Part shown: positions 36,443 through 45,131 of the stretch, in pieces | Numbering within the stretch: position 1 is the first letter of the stretch | Layout: each line of letters begins with the position of its first letter | Source: JBEBGV01 sp040081265 | GTDB lineage: Bacteria > Acidobacteriota > Vicinamibacteria > Vicinamibacterales > UBA2999 | Length of the DNA stretch: 64,000 bases | Direction of reading: 5' to 3' | Assembly (NCBI GenBank): GCA_040081265.1 | Contig: JBEBGV010000019.1 | Span: 5,187-69,186, forward strand | Notes under the pieces: generated by a model | What the model was told of the DNA's origin: nothing | Databases searched by the model: none | Seen by the model: the letters and a program-made list of their open reading frames with translations, nothing else | Position numbers and translations under genes: made by a program

Positions 36443-37687
36443 ATGTCTAATATCGTTGTTCCCCAGCTAGGTGAGTCGGTCGTTGAAGCGCGCGTGGCGC
36501 GCTGGTTGAAGAAGGAAGGCGACCGCGTGGAGGTCGGAGAGGCCCTGGTGGCCCTCGAGACTGAGAAGATTGACCTGGAGGTCTCAGCCGAACAGGCCGG
36601 CGTCCTGACCAGCATCAAGCATCCGGAAGGCGCCGACGTCAAAGTCGGCGAAGTCCTGGCAGAGTTCGAAGCCGGTGCCGCGGGAAAAGCTCCTCAGGCC
36701 ACCAACGACTCCCCCAAGCCCGCGAAGGCAGCGGCAGCCCCGGCTTCAGCCGGAGCAACCAAAGGCGATGACCTTCGCGCCACACCAACCGCCAAGCGTA
36801 TTGCGGCTGAGCACGACGTCAACCTCGGCGCCGTCCAGGGAACGGGCGCGGCCGGGCGCGTCATGAAGCAGGACGTTCAGCAGGTGCTCAAGCCGGCGCA
36901 GGCCACTTTCCCGGCGACGCCCACGGCTCCGGCGGCGGCTAAGCCGGCCCCCGCCCCTGCACCCGTTGTCCGGCGTGCACCTGGCGACCGCACCGAAGAG
37001 CGCACCCGGATGACCAAGCGGCGACAGACCATCGCCCGGCGACTGGTCGAGGCCCAGCACACGGCGGCGATGCTGACGACGTTCAACGAAATCGACATGA
37101 CCGCGGTCATGACGCTCCGCGAACGGCGCAAGGAAGAGTTCAAGAAGAAGTACGGCATCAACCTTGGTTTTTCTTCGTTCTTCGTGAAGGCGGCGGTTGC
37201 AGCGCTCCGCGCGTTTCCGCCCATCAACGGCGAGATCCAGGGCGACGAGATCATCCTCAAGCACTACTACGATGTCGGGATCGCGGTGGGTGCCGAAGGC
37301 GGCCTCGTGGTGCCCGTACTCCGCGACGCCGATCGGATGGGCTTTGCCGATATCGAACTGACCATCCGCGACTTCGCGGCGCGCGCCGGCAACGGCACGC
37401 TGACCCTTCAGGACCTGACCGGCGGGACCTTCACGATCACCAACGGCGGGGTGTTCGGATCGCTGTTGAGCACGCCCATCCTGAACCCGCCACAGGTCGG
37501 AATCCTCGGTCTGCACAAGATCCAGGAACGGCCGATCGCCGTGAACGGTCAGGTGGTCATTCGGCCAATGATGTACGTGGCGCTGAGTTACGATCACCGC
37601 ATGGTCGATGGCCGGGAAGCCGTACAGTTCCTGGTCAAGATCAAGGAATTCATCGAAGATCCCGGCCACCTTCTGATAGAGAGCTAA
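36443..37687 (+). CDS. sucB: dihydrolipoamide succinyltransferase (E2 of 2-oxoglutarate dehydrogenase)
   Basis: A 414-residue E2 with one lipoyl domain (1-78, lipoyl Lys in ETEKIDLEV), an Ala/Pro linker, an E1/E3-binding domain (about 115-150, [24 protein letters not shown]) and the catalytic domain with [22 protein letters not shown] and [12 protein letters not shown]. The EKIDLEV lipoyl motif and GSLLSTPI mark it as SucB rather than the acetyl-type E2 at 20682. Fifty bases separate it from sucA and one base from the next gene. Confidence 0.95.
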   Translation: MSNIVVPQLGESVVEARVARWLKKEGDRVEVGEALVALETEKIDLEVSAEQAGVLTSIKHPEGADVKVGEVLAEFEAGAAGKAPQATNDSPKPAKAAAAPASAGATKGDDLRATPTAKRIAAEHDVNLGAVQGTGAAGRVMKQDVQQVLKPAQATFPATPTAPAAAKPAPAPAPVVRRAPGDRTEERTRMTKRRQTIARRLVEAQHTAAMLTTFNEIDMTAVMTLRERRKEEFKKKYGINLGFSSFFVKAAVAALRAFPPINGEIQGDEIILKHYYDVGIAVGAEGGLVVPVLRDADRMGFADIELTIRDFAARAGNGTLTLQDLTGGTFTITNGGVFGSLLSTPILNPPQVGILGLHKIQERPIAVNGQVVIRPMMYVALSYDHRMVDGREAVQFLVKIKEFIEDPGHLLIES

Positions 37688-37688
37688 C

Positions 37689-38501
37689 ATGCGCGCACCT
37701 GCCGCGGCGGTCGTCTTCGCGTTCCTCACACTGACTGTCGCCCTGCAGGCGCAGCGTGGCGCCCCGCCTCCTGCTCCGTCCGACGTCGCCGGCGTACCGG
37801 CCGACGCACAGAAGTCCACGACAGGCCTCGCCTCGAAGGTCGTGACGGCCGGCACCAGCGACGACAAGCCACTCGCCACCGACATCGTCACCGTCAACTA
37901 CACCGGGTGGACGACCGACGGAAAGATGTTCGACAGCACCTTCACGCGCGGACAGAGCGCAACCTTTCCGCTCAACCGCGTGATCATGGGCTGGCGCGAG
38001 TGCGTGCAGCTGATGACGGTGGGCGAGACTCGCCGATGCTGGGTCCCGCAGGATCTTGGCTATCGTGGCCAGGCAGGTCGGCCGACGGGATTGACCGTGT
38101 TCGACATCGAACTGGTCGACACACGACGCTCCCCCAACGTGCCCCCTCCAGACGTCGCGGCCCCGCCGTCAGACGCCAGACGAACCGCGTCAGGGATCGC
38201 CTACAAGGTCTTGAAGCCAGGCGTCGGCGGGCGCAAGCCCGCGCCATGGCAGCGGGTGACCGTGCACTACACCGGCTGGACGACTGACGGGAAGATGTTC
38301 GACAGTTCGCTGACGCGTGGCATGCCCACCACCATGGGACTCGACCAGGTGATCAAGGGATGGACCGAAGGCGTGGGGCTCATGGTTGAAGGCGAGCGCA
38401 CTCGTTTCTGGATTCCCGAGAACCTTGCCTATAAGGGTGAGGCCGGTGGCCCCAGGGGCTTGCTCGTGTTCGACATCGATCTGATCAAAATCGAGAACTA
38501 G
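37689..38501 (+). CDS. exported peptidyl-prolyl isomerase with two FKBP domains
   Basis: A 270-residue protein with signal peptide (AAAVVFAFLTLTVALQAQ) and two FKBP domains, about 40-140 and 160-268. Each has VTVxYTGWTTDGKMFDS and the V-I-x-GW strand of the active site; the second ends with the usual LLVFDIDLIKI. It catalyses proline isomerisation during folding of exported proteins. The domains share nearly identical YTGWTTDGKMFDS segments, pointing to internal duplication. One base separates it from sucB, so it rides on the TCA-cycle operon. Confidence 0.9.
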   Translation: MRAPAAAVVFAFLTLTVALQAQRGAPPPAPSDVAGVPADAQKSTTGLASKVVTAGTSDDKPLATDIVTVNYTGWTTDGKMFDSTFTRGQSATFPLNRVIMGWRECVQLMTVGETRRCWVPQDLGYRGQAGRPTGLTVFDIELVDTRRSPNVPPPDVAAPPSDARRTASGIAYKVLKPGVGGRKPAPWQRVTVHYTGWTTDGKMFDSSLTRGMPTTMGLDQVIKGWTEGVGLMVEGERTRFWIPENLAYKGEAGGPRGLLVFDIDLIKIEN

Positions 38502-38511
38502 CCAAGCACGC

Positions 38512-38536
38512 CACGGGCCTCGCAATGAGGCCCGTG
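38512..38536 (+). terminator. perfect 10-bp hairpin after the FKBP gene
   Basis: CACGGGCCTC, loop GCAAT, GAGGCCCGTG. It is ten bases past the FKBP stop and is well placed to end the sucAB-FKBP transcript, but no T tract follows, so it is either a non-canonical terminator or a 3'-end stabiliser. Its loop contains the ATG that could start the next gene. Confidence 0.5.
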
Positions 38537-38824
38537 CTAGGATTCGCCATCCTGGCACACGTTCGATTGCCTCCATGGCCGGCGGTGACGTGCTACCTGC
38601 TTGCTGCCGGCGTGCTCGTAGCCGGCTACCTGACCGACCAGTCCACCTGCATCTGGCGCGCGCTCACAGGAATACCCTGTCCGAGCTGCGGGATGATCCA
38701 CGCCTTTCTGGCCCTTGGCCGAGGCGATCTCTCTGCCGCCTGGAACTACAACCACGCAAGCTTTGCCACAGCGCCGATCCTGCTGTGGGTTGGTATCGGT
38801 AGACTCAAGGAGATGCTTCGATGA
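38525..38824 (+). CDS. DUF2752 membrane protein
   Basis: A small membrane protein of up to 99 residues. The DUF2752 signature CPSCGM is at about 56-61, between two hydrophobic helices, with [13 protein letters not shown] before the last helix. Function unknown; the paired cysteines suggest metal or redox chemistry. The start is uncertain: ATG 38525 lies in the loop of a perfect hairpin, and a TAGGAT box sits at 38538-38543, so an in-frame TTG at 38567 (beginning [12 protein letters not shown]) is a good alternative. It overlaps the TM2 gene by four bases. Confidence 0.8.
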   Translation: MRPVLGFAILAHVRLPPWPAVTCYLLAAGVLVAGYLTDQSTCIWRALTGIPCPSCGMIHAFLALGRGDLSAAWNYNHASFATAPILLWVGIGRLKEMLR

Positions 38825-39132
38825 ATCAGCCCGCCCCAGGCACACCTCTGCGGATTTCGGCGAAGAGCAAGGACGTCCTGGTCCTGCTGTCATCGTTCCT
38901 CGGCACGTTCGGCGTGGACCGCTTCTACCGCGGCCAGATCGGACTGGGTATCGTCAAGCTGCTCACGCTCGGCGGCTGCGGGATATGGGCGCTCGTCGAC
39001 ACGTTGATTTACCTGCTCGGTGAACTTCCGAAAGATGACACCGGCGCGGTCATCGTCGACCAGAAGACCGCGCAGCTGCTGCGTGGTGCGACGCCGGTCG
39101 TCGAGCAGCCAGGGATGGCTGCTCAGGGCTGA
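38821..39132 (+). CDS. TM2-domain protein
   Basis: A 103-residue protein with a TM2 domain (about 15-70): [37 protein letters not shown] shows the G-x-D-R-F-Y motif between two membrane helices. Function of bacterial TM2 proteins is not settled. ATG overlaps the DUF2752 stop; DUF2752-TM2 adjacency is common, so the two likely act together in the membrane. Confidence 0.88.
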   Translation: MNQPAPGTPLRISAKSKDVLVLLSSFLGTFGVDRFYRGQIGLGIVKLLTLGGCGIWALVDTLIYLLGELPKDDTGAVIVDQKTAQLLRGATPVVEQPGMAAQG

Positions 39133-39135
39133 GCC

Positions 39136-39324
39136 ATGCGGACGATTCGGACCGTCGCTGGCGCCGTCCTGGTGTTGATGGGAGTCATCTGGTTCCTGCA
39201 GGGCATCAACGTCCTGCCAGGCAGTTTCATGACCGGACAGATCGAGTGGGCCTACTACGGTGGTGCAGCGGTGATCATCGGTATCGCACTGATCGCGCTC
39301 GGCAGGAAACGAACGAATGAGTAA
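39136..39324 (+). CDS. small two-helix membrane protein
   Basis: A 62-residue protein with two membrane helices (VAGAVLVLMGVIWFLQGINVLP and YYGGAAVIIGIALIALG) and a basic tail. The pattern is common in short uncharacterised bacterial membrane proteins. It starts 3 bases after the TM2 gene and overlaps the DUF1801 gene by eight bases, so it belongs to the same transcription unit. Confidence 0.75.
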   Translation: MRTIRTVAGAVLVLMGVIWFLQGINVLPGSFMTGQIEWAYYGGAAVIIGIALIALGRKRTNE

Positions 39325-39706
39325 GAAGCCGCTTCCGTCGGTGACCCAACAGACCAAGGACTACTTCGCTGCGCAGCCGCCCCTGGCTCGCAAGGCCCTC
39401 AAGGAGATTCAGGGCGCCATTGGTGCCGCCGCACCCGGTGCGGAAGCAGCATTCAGCTACCGCATCCCGGCCTTCCGATTCGAAGGACGCCCATTGGTCT
39501 GGTACGCCGGTTTCACCAGGCACGTGAGCCTGTATCCGATCGGCACAGCCATACGAACCGCGCTGGCACCGCAGTTGAGAGGGTATGAGACATCGAAGGG
39601 AACCGTGCGGTTTCCTCTCGACAGGCCAATCCCCGTAGCACTGATCAGGCGACTCGTGAAGGCCCGCATCGCCGAGATGCGCGCGGCTAACCAAGAGAGC
39701 GACTAG
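39317..39706 (+). CDS. DUF1801 (YdhG-like) protein
   Basis: A 129-residue cytoplasmic protein of the DUF1801 family: TQQTKDYFAAQPPLARKALKEI, then AFSYRIPAFRFEGRPLVWYAGFTRHVSLYP, with PLDRPIPVALIRRLVKARI at the C-terminus. The fold is known but no function is established. It overlaps the neighbour upstream and its stop meets the convergent pruA gene by four bases. Confidence 0.85.
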   Translation: MSKKPLPSVTQQTKDYFAAQPPLARKALKEIQGAIGAAAPGAEAAFSYRIPAFRFEGRPLVWYAGFTRHVSLYPIGTAIRTALAPQLRGYETSKGTVRFPLDRPIPVALIRRLVKARIAEMRAANQESD

Positions 39707-41337
39707 GACTCGCTCATGTAGGGATAGCGAAAATCGCGCGGTGGCGCGAACGTTTCCTTGATCGTTCGCGCGCTTACCCAGCGAATGAGATTCAGCTTGG
39801 ACCCGGCCTTGTCGTTCGTGCCGGATGCGCGGGCCCCACCAAACGGCTGCTGCCCCACGACCGCACCGGTCGGCTTGTCGTTGACATAGAAGTTGCCAGC
39901 GGCGTCTCGCAGCACGTCGGACGCCTCCTGCACGGCTGCTCGGTCCCTCGCGAAGACCGCTCCCGTCAACGCGTACGGTGAGGTGCGGTCGACCAGGTCG
40001 AGGGTTTCCCGCCACTTGCCGTCAGGGTAGACGTAGGCGGTCACGACCGGACCGAAGATTTCCTCCTGCAGCAGTCGATAGCCGGGATCGACAGTCTCAA
40101 CGAGAGTGGGATCAACAAAGAACCCGCGAGCCGCACTGGTCGTCCCGCCCTGCACGATCACGGCGTTCGCCCTGGCATCGTCAAGGTATCCGGCAATTCT
40201 GTCGAACGCCACCCGGTCAATCACGGCACCCATGAAGGTGCTGAAGTCCCTGACGTCTCCGACAGCCATCTCGCGCATCATGCCGACCACGCGGTCCCTG
40301 ACCTCGGGCCACAGAGAGCTCGGCACATAGACACGACTGGCGGCCGAGCATTTCTGCCCCTGATACTCGAAGCCCCCGCGAGCGATGGCGACGGCCAGTT
40401 CCTGTGGTTCCGCCGAGGCATGCGCAACAATGAAATCCTTGCCGCCGGTCTCACCGACCAGCCGCGGGTAGGTGCGGTAGCGACCGATGTTGTCGCCCAC
40501 GGTCTTCCACATTCCCTGAAACACCCTGGTGCTTCCGGTGAAGTGAACACCTGCGAGGTGCGGCGACGCGAGAAGCACATCCGAGATGGCTGCGGCATCT
40601 CCCGGAACGAAGTTGATGACACCGGGGGGCAGCCCTGCCGCCTCCAGCAACCGCATGACGTAGTAGGCCGAGAGCATGGCACTCGACGCCGGCTTCCAGA
40701 TGACCGTATTGCCCATCAGGGCCGGAGCGGCCGGAAGGTTGCCCGCAATCGCAGTGAAGTTGAACGGAGTCACAGCGTAGACAAACCCCTCGAGCGGGCG
40801 ATATTCCACCTTGTTCCACGTCGCATGTGTCGAGATCGGCTGCTCGCCGTAGAGTTCCTGCGCATAGTGCGCGTTGAAGCGAAGGAAGTCGATCAGTTCC
40901 GAAGCGGCGTCGATCTCGGCTTGAAAGACGGTCTTGGACTGGCCGAGCATCGTCGCGGCAGTGAGTGTCGCGCGCCAGCCCGTCGTCAGCAGTTCGGCTG
41001 CCCGGAGGAACACTGCGGCTCTATCCTCGAGACTCCAGCGCGCCCACTCCTTCCGCGCCACTGCCGCCGCCGCAACGGCGGCCTCCACATGCGACCGGTC
41101 GGCCATGTGCCAGTCAGCGAGCACATGGGCATGATCGTGGGGCATCACCGCCTGAGCAGTGCGGCTGGTGCGAATTTCCCTGCCGCCAATGATGAGCGGG
41201 ATCTCAATCCGCTCTCCGGCCATCGTCTCGAGGCGTTGCTTGAGGACGACGCGCTCGAGCGAACCAGTCAGATAGGCGAGGTTCGGTTCGTTGACAGGCG
41301 GCGGGACGCGGGGAAGACCGTGTAACGCGGACGACAT
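39703..41337 (-). CDS. pruA: L-glutamate gamma-semialdehyde dehydrogenase (1-pyrroline-5-carboxylate dehydrogenase)
   Basis: Oxidises glutamate semialdehyde to glutamate in proline breakdown. The 544-residue aldehyde dehydrogenase has the NAD segment TPFNFTAIAGNLPAAPALMGNTVIWKP (in part), the Glu base in VGETGGKDF and the nucleophilic Cys in GQKCSAASRVYVP; the ETGGKDF and EPNLAY stretches are typical of the stand-alone P5C enzyme. Proline dehydrogenase is not adjacent. A TAGGAT box (41349-41344) ends six bases before the ATG with no Shine-Dalgarno. Confidence 0.94.
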   Translation of the reverse strand: MSSALHGLPRVPPPVNEPNLAYLTGSLERVVLKQRLETMAGERIEIPLIIGGREIRTSRTAQAVMPHDHAHVLADWHMADRSHVEAAVAAAAVARKEWARWSLEDRAAVFLRAAELLTTGWRATLTAATMLGQSKTVFQAEIDAASELIDFLRFNAHYAQELYGEQPISTHATWNKVEYRPLEGFVYAVTPFNFTAIAGNLPAAPALMGNTVIWKPASSAMLSAYYVMRLLEAAGLPPGVINFVPGDAAAISDVLLASPHLAGVHFTGSTRVFQGMWKTVGDNIGRYRTYPRLVGETGGKDFIVAHASAEPQELAVAIARGGFEYQGQKCSAASRVYVPSSLWPEVRDRVVGMMREMAVGDVRDFSTFMGAVIDRVAFDRIAGYLDDARANAVIVQGGTTSAARGFFVDPTLVETVDPGYRLLQEEIFGPVVTAYVYPDGKWRETLDLVDRTSPYALTGAVFARDRAAVQEASDVLRDAAGNFYVNDKPTGAVVGQQPFGGARASGTNDKAGSKLNLIRWVSARTIKETFAPPRDFRYPYMSES

Positions 41338-41358
41338 CTGCCGATCCTAGTCGAACGG

Positions 41359-41391
41359 CAGTCGCACCTGAAGGTGCAACCTACGAACGCG
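41359..41391. repeat. TACGTAGG-type palindromic repeat upstream of pruA
   Basis: Stem GCACC, loop TGAA, stem GGTGC (41364-41377), then AACCTACGAACG. Same architecture as the copies near 1.9 kb and 11.3 kb. It lies between pruA and the MATE gene and covers the probable pruA promoter region. Confidence 0.65.
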
Positions 41392-42772
41392 CGGGGCTGA
41401 CGTTCACCGCAATGTGACGCCACTTTTCCTGCCTGAACCGCACCACGCTCAGGGCACAGCGGATGAAGTGCCCCACCAGGATAGCCAGCCAGATGTCAGC
41501 GGGGACGAGGCCACGCGTCGCCTGAATGACCGCGCACATCCCCAGCGGCACGACAATCTGCGACACGATCGAGATGTAGAGCGGACTGCGCGTGTCGCCG
41601 GTGCCCTGGAGACCACCGGTGTAGCTCAACGCCACGGTGATGAACAATCCCGAGACGCTGAGAAATCGCAGCAGCGTCACGCCGATGCTCAGCACATCCG
41701 GATCCGTCATGCCGAACACCCCCAGCAGGTAACGCGGGATGAGCAGGAACGTCGCGCCCACGCCGGCCGCCACCGCCAGCCCCATGTGCGACGCCACGTG
41801 CACCCCTTTCGCCGCGCGGTCCGGGTTGCCGGCACCGAGGTTCTGTCCGGCGATGGTTGCCGATGCTGCCATGAGCCCGGTCGACGACCAGGTGATGAGC
41901 GAGAACAGCTGGGTATACGCCACCGTATAGGCCGCCTGGGCGGCCGCGCTGTGCTCCAGCGAACCGATGAATCTCAGCAGCAGAACCCCGGCTGCGTTCA
42001 TCGCGACACCCTGCATGCCGGTGGGCAGTCCGAACCGGAACAGCTCTCTGATCACGGTGAGATCGGGACGCTTGTCCATGCCCGGCTCGAAGTGAATCAC
42101 CGAGTCTGGCCTGGTCAGCCGCCACAACCCGTAGAGCCCGGTCAGGGTACTGCTCGTCACGGTGCCGTACGCCGCCCCGATCGTGCCGAAGATCGGAATC
42201 AGGATCACGTTGAAGACGACGGTCATGACCGTCATGCCGACGCCGAGCCTCAATGGCGTCTTCGGATCTCCGGCCGCCCGGAACGCTCCGCTCAGCATGA
42301 AGAACAGCAGCATGCCGAACTGTCCGACGAGCATCGTCCTGAGGAAGGGAAGCGCCTCGCGCTGCACCTCGGGGGCCGCGTTCACGACATCGAGGAGGTA
42401 CGGCGCAGCCACATACCCGACGCTCGAGAGCACCACGGCCACACCGGCTGCCGTGAGCAACGCCTGATACACCGTCCTGTTCACCTGTTCGGGCTCGTTC
42501 GCGCCGACGAACCGCGCCACGAGCACCGCCATGCCGGTGAACAGCGAACTGACAAAGACGATGACGACGAGGAAGATCTGCCAGCTGACGCCGATGGCGG
42601 CATTGCCGGTGAAGCCGACAAAGTGACCGACCATGGCGTGATCGATCATGCCCTGCAGGCCGGCAATGATGTTCTGCAGCATCGTCGGCCAGGCCAGACG
42701 CCAGACGGCCGGTCGGAGGGGACCTTCGACGATCGAGCGATCGAACCTGGAGGGTTTCCGGGGGGCCGTCAT
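41381..42772 (-). CDS. MATE-family efflux transporter
   Basis: A 463-residue protein with about 12 membrane helices. After WRLAWPTMLQNIIAGLQGMIDHAMVGHF, the family's first-helix motif, come the repeat-half features VARFVGANEPEQVNRTV and AGQNLGAGNPDRAAKGV. Exports cationic drugs or metabolites in exchange for Na+ or H+. Start at ATG 42772, which overlaps the parE TGA by one base; a longer reading to 42937 would be shadow of parE. Co-transcribed with parE by position, which is unusual. Confidence 0.9.
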   Translation of the reverse strand: MTAPRKPSRFDRSIVEGPLRPAVWRLAWPTMLQNIIAGLQGMIDHAMVGHFVGFTGNAAIGVSWQIFLVVIVFVSSLFTGMAVLVARFVGANEPEQVNRTVYQALLTAAGVAVVLSSVGYVAAPYLLDVVNAAPEVQREALPFLRTMLVGQFGMLLFFMLSGAFRAAGDPKTPLRLGVGMTVMTVVFNVILIPIFGTIGAAYGTVTSSTLTGLYGLWRLTRPDSVIHFEPGMDKRPDLTVIRELFRFGLPTGMQGVAMNAAGVLLLRFIGSLEHSAAAQAAYTVAYTQLFSLITWSSTGLMAASATIAGQNLGAGNPDRAAKGVHVASHMGLAVAAGVGATFLLIPRYLLGVFGMTDPDVLSIGVTLLRFLSVSGLFITVALSYTGGLQGTGDTRSPLYISIVSQIVVPLGMCAVIQATRGLVPADIWLAILVGHFIRCALSVVRFRQEKWRHIAVNVSPARS

Positions 42773-44676
42773 CAGACGTCGAGTTCCTGCGCTTGATCCG
42801 CTCTGTCCATGATGAAACGGAACCGGGCGGACGCGTCCTTGCCCATCAGTTCGTTGATCACGCGGTCGGTCACGATCTGATCGACGATCTCGACGCGGAG
42901 CAGGCGGCGCGTCTTCGGATTGAGGGTCGTCTCCCACAGCACCTTCGGCATCATTTCCCCCAGACCCTTGAAGCGCGTGATCTCCGGATGGCTGCGCCCG
43001 GTGTTCTGCTTGAGCAGCCGGTCGCGATGAGCATCGTCGAGCGCCCAGTAGGTCTCCTTGCCGATGTCGATGCGATAGAGAGGAGGCTGGGCAAGGAACA
43101 CGTTGCCGTTGGCGATCAGCTGAGGGAGATGACGGTAGATGAAGGTGAGAAGGAGCGTCGCGATGTGGTGCCCGTCTGAGTCGGCGTCCGCGAGGATGAT
43201 GACCTTGCCGTAGCGCAGGCGTCCTGCGTCAAAATTCTTTCCCATCCCGCAGCCCAGCGCCGTGACCAGATCGGCCAGCTCACGGTTCTCGAGGACCCTC
43301 GCCAGGGTCATCCCCTCGGTATTCATCACCTTGCCGCGCAGCGGCAGGATCGCCTGTTTCGTGCGATCTCGCCCTTGCTTGGCCGAACCGCCGGCAGAAT
43401 CGCCCTCGACGACGAACAGTTCGCTGTCCTCGCGCCCCGAGTTTGAACAGTCACTCAGCTTGCCAGGCAGGTTCAACCGTCCGGTTGTCGCGGTCTTGCG
43501 GGTGACCTCCGCCTGCGCCGCGCGGCTGGCTTCACGCGCCCTCGCCGCGAGGATGATGCGTCCGACGATGGCCTCGGCAACCGAACGGTTGTGATTCAGC
43601 CAGTGCTCGAGCGCCGGGCGGACGGCAGAATCGATTACCGAGAGGACCTCGGGATTGTTGAGACGATCCTTGGTCTGCCCCTGGAACTGCGGCTCCTCGA
43701 TGAAGATGCTGATCACGCCGGTCAGGCCCTCACGGATATCCTCGGCCGTGAGCGCAACTCCCTTGGGAGAAAGACTGTGCGTGTCGATGTAGTTGCGAAC
43801 AGCCTTCCCCAGTCCGGCTCTGAGGCCGTTCTCGTGGGTTCCACCGGATCCGGTCGGGATGCCATTGACGTAGCTTCGGATGTGTTCGTCGGTGGACTCG
43901 GTCCACTGCAGCACGAGGTCGATGCGGGGAGATGACTCTCGAGCCAGAACGAAGGCCGCCTCGTGCACCGGCTTGCCACCGCGTTCGGAGACGATCTTCC
44001 GCAGAAAATCGGACAGGCCTTCCTGGTGCTCGAAGACATCCTTTGTTTTCGCACCCTCGTCCTCGAAGGTGACCCGCACACCCTTGTGGATATAGCTGAC
44101 CACCTCGAGCCGCTCGCGGATCAGGGCGGGATCGAACTCGATCTTCGGGAAGATCGTCGGGTCTGGATGGAAGTAGACGGTCGTGCCTGTGCCACGGGCC
44201 GGGCCGATCTTCTTCAGCGGCCCCGCAGGCTGGCCGCGCTTGAACGCCATCTCCCACTGAGCACCGTCGCGCTTCACGGTGGCGCGAAGCTCGGTCGACA
44301 AGGCGTTGACGACGCTGGCGCCGACGCCGTGGAGCCCGCCAGCCGTCTTGTAGGTGCCGTGCTCGAACTTGCCGCCGGCGTGGAGGACGGTGAAGATCAC
44401 CTCAATCGCGCTCTTCTTCGTCGCCGGATGCTTGTCGACAGGGATCCCTCGCCCATCGTCAGCGATCGTGATCGAACTGCCGTCGGCATGAAGCGTGACA
44501 CCAACATTCGATGCGAAGCCATTCATGGCTTCGTCTACGGCGTTGTCGAGAATCTCCCAGACCAGGTGGTGAAGTCCGGCGCTGCCCACCCCGCCGATGT
44601 ACATGCCAGGGCGCTTGCGGACAGGCTCCAGGCCCTCGAGAACGGTGATGTCTTTGGCGGTATAGGAGGTGGACAC
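42772..44676 (-). CDS. parE: DNA topoisomerase IV subunit B
   Basis: A 634-residue type IIA topoisomerase ATPase subunit: GHKL motifs ILDNAVDEAMNG, ADDGRGIP and GGLHGVGASVVNAL, the switch Lys in QTKDRLNNPE, and the TOPRIM motif EGDSAGGSAKQGRDR with DADSDGHHI. Length and the adjacent ParC-like gene suggest topoisomerase IV rather than gyrase, but short GyrB proteins look alike, so the choice rests on context. Unlinks replicated chromosomes with ParC, encoded 2 kb upstream on the same strand. Confidence 0.87.
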   Translation of the reverse strand: MSTSYTAKDITVLEGLEPVRKRPGMYIGGVGSAGLHHLVWEILDNAVDEAMNGFASNVGVTLHADGSSITIADDGRGIPVDKHPATKKSAIEVIFTVLHAGGKFEHGTYKTAGGLHGVGASVVNALSTELRATVKRDGAQWEMAFKRGQPAGPLKKIGPARGTGTTVYFHPDPTIFPKIEFDPALIRERLEVVSYIHKGVRVTFEDEGAKTKDVFEHQEGLSDFLRKIVSERGGKPVHEAAFVLARESSPRIDLVLQWTESTDEHIRSYVNGIPTGSGGTHENGLRAGLGKAVRNYIDTHSLSPKGVALTAEDIREGLTGVISIFIEEPQFQGQTKDRLNNPEVLSVIDSAVRPALEHWLNHNRSVAEAIVGRIILAARAREASRAAQAEVTRKTATTGRLNLPGKLSDCSNSGREDSELFVVEGDSAGGSAKQGRDRTKQAILPLRGKVMNTEGMTLARVLENRELADLVTALGCGMGKNFDAGRLRYGKVIILADADSDGHHIATLLLTFIYRHLPQLIANGNVFLAQPPLYRIDIGKETYWALDDAHRDRLLKQNTGRSHPEITRFKGLGEMMPKVLWETTLNPKTRRLLRVEIVDQIVTDRVINELMGKDASARFRFIMDRADQAQELDV

Positions 44677-44686
44677 GGGGATTAGG

Positions 44687-44715
44687 TTGCGGTCATCCGA
44701 CGAAGAGCGTATAAC
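44687..44715 (+). promoter_or_regulatory. candidate sigma-70 promoter before the 44730 gene
   Basis: TTGCGG at 44687, 17-base spacer, TATAAC at 44710-44715. The -35 matches three of six. The GTG start is 14 bases after the -10. Confidence 0.4.
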
Positions 44716-44729
44716 GAGTCGGGATTCAC

Positions 44730-45131
44730 GTGTTCGCTCGGCTTTTCGTCGGCGGCGTCACGTGGGCTGTCGCACTCATTCTCTTTGCGGCACTGATCCA
44801 GTGGTCTGGCTCTCCCTCGCCTCGCCTCAACAGTTCACGCGACGGAGTGACCGCGCTGGCGCGCTCGCTCAACCAGCTTCGTCCTGGCGACCCCGGGGAA
44901 TTCTCGTGGACGGTCACCAGGGCGACTTCAGCCATGCGCGGACTGGTCGTCGAAATCGATGCCGTCGATCCCGGCGACGCGCGCCGGATCGCCGAACACC
45001 TGGTCGGCGGCACCCGCACCCAGTACGACGAGGTCCTGGTCTATGTCAGGGCACGTGACATTGCCAGCGACCCCCTCATACGTCGCATCGCGTGGACGCC
45101 TCGCGGCGGCTACCTCGCGTCGGTCTTCTGA
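44730..45131 (+). CDS. membrane-anchored protein of unknown function
   Basis: A 133-residue protein with one N-terminal membrane helix (LFVGGVTWAVALILFAALIQW) and a soluble domain of about 100 residues (alternating strands and helices, with VVEIDAVDPGDARRIAEHLV and DEVLVYVRAR). No family recognised. GTG start. It is the only plus-strand gene between parE and parC and its last 22 bases overlap the convergent NYN gene. Coding character is supported by the clean helix and GC-rich third positions. Confidence 0.6.
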   Translation: MFARLFVGGVTWAVALILFAALIQWSGSPSPRLNSSRDGVTALARSLNQLRPGDPGEFSWTVTRATSAMRGLVVEIDAVDPGDARRIAEHLVGGTRTQYDEVLVYVRARDIASDPLIRRIAWTPRGGYLASVF

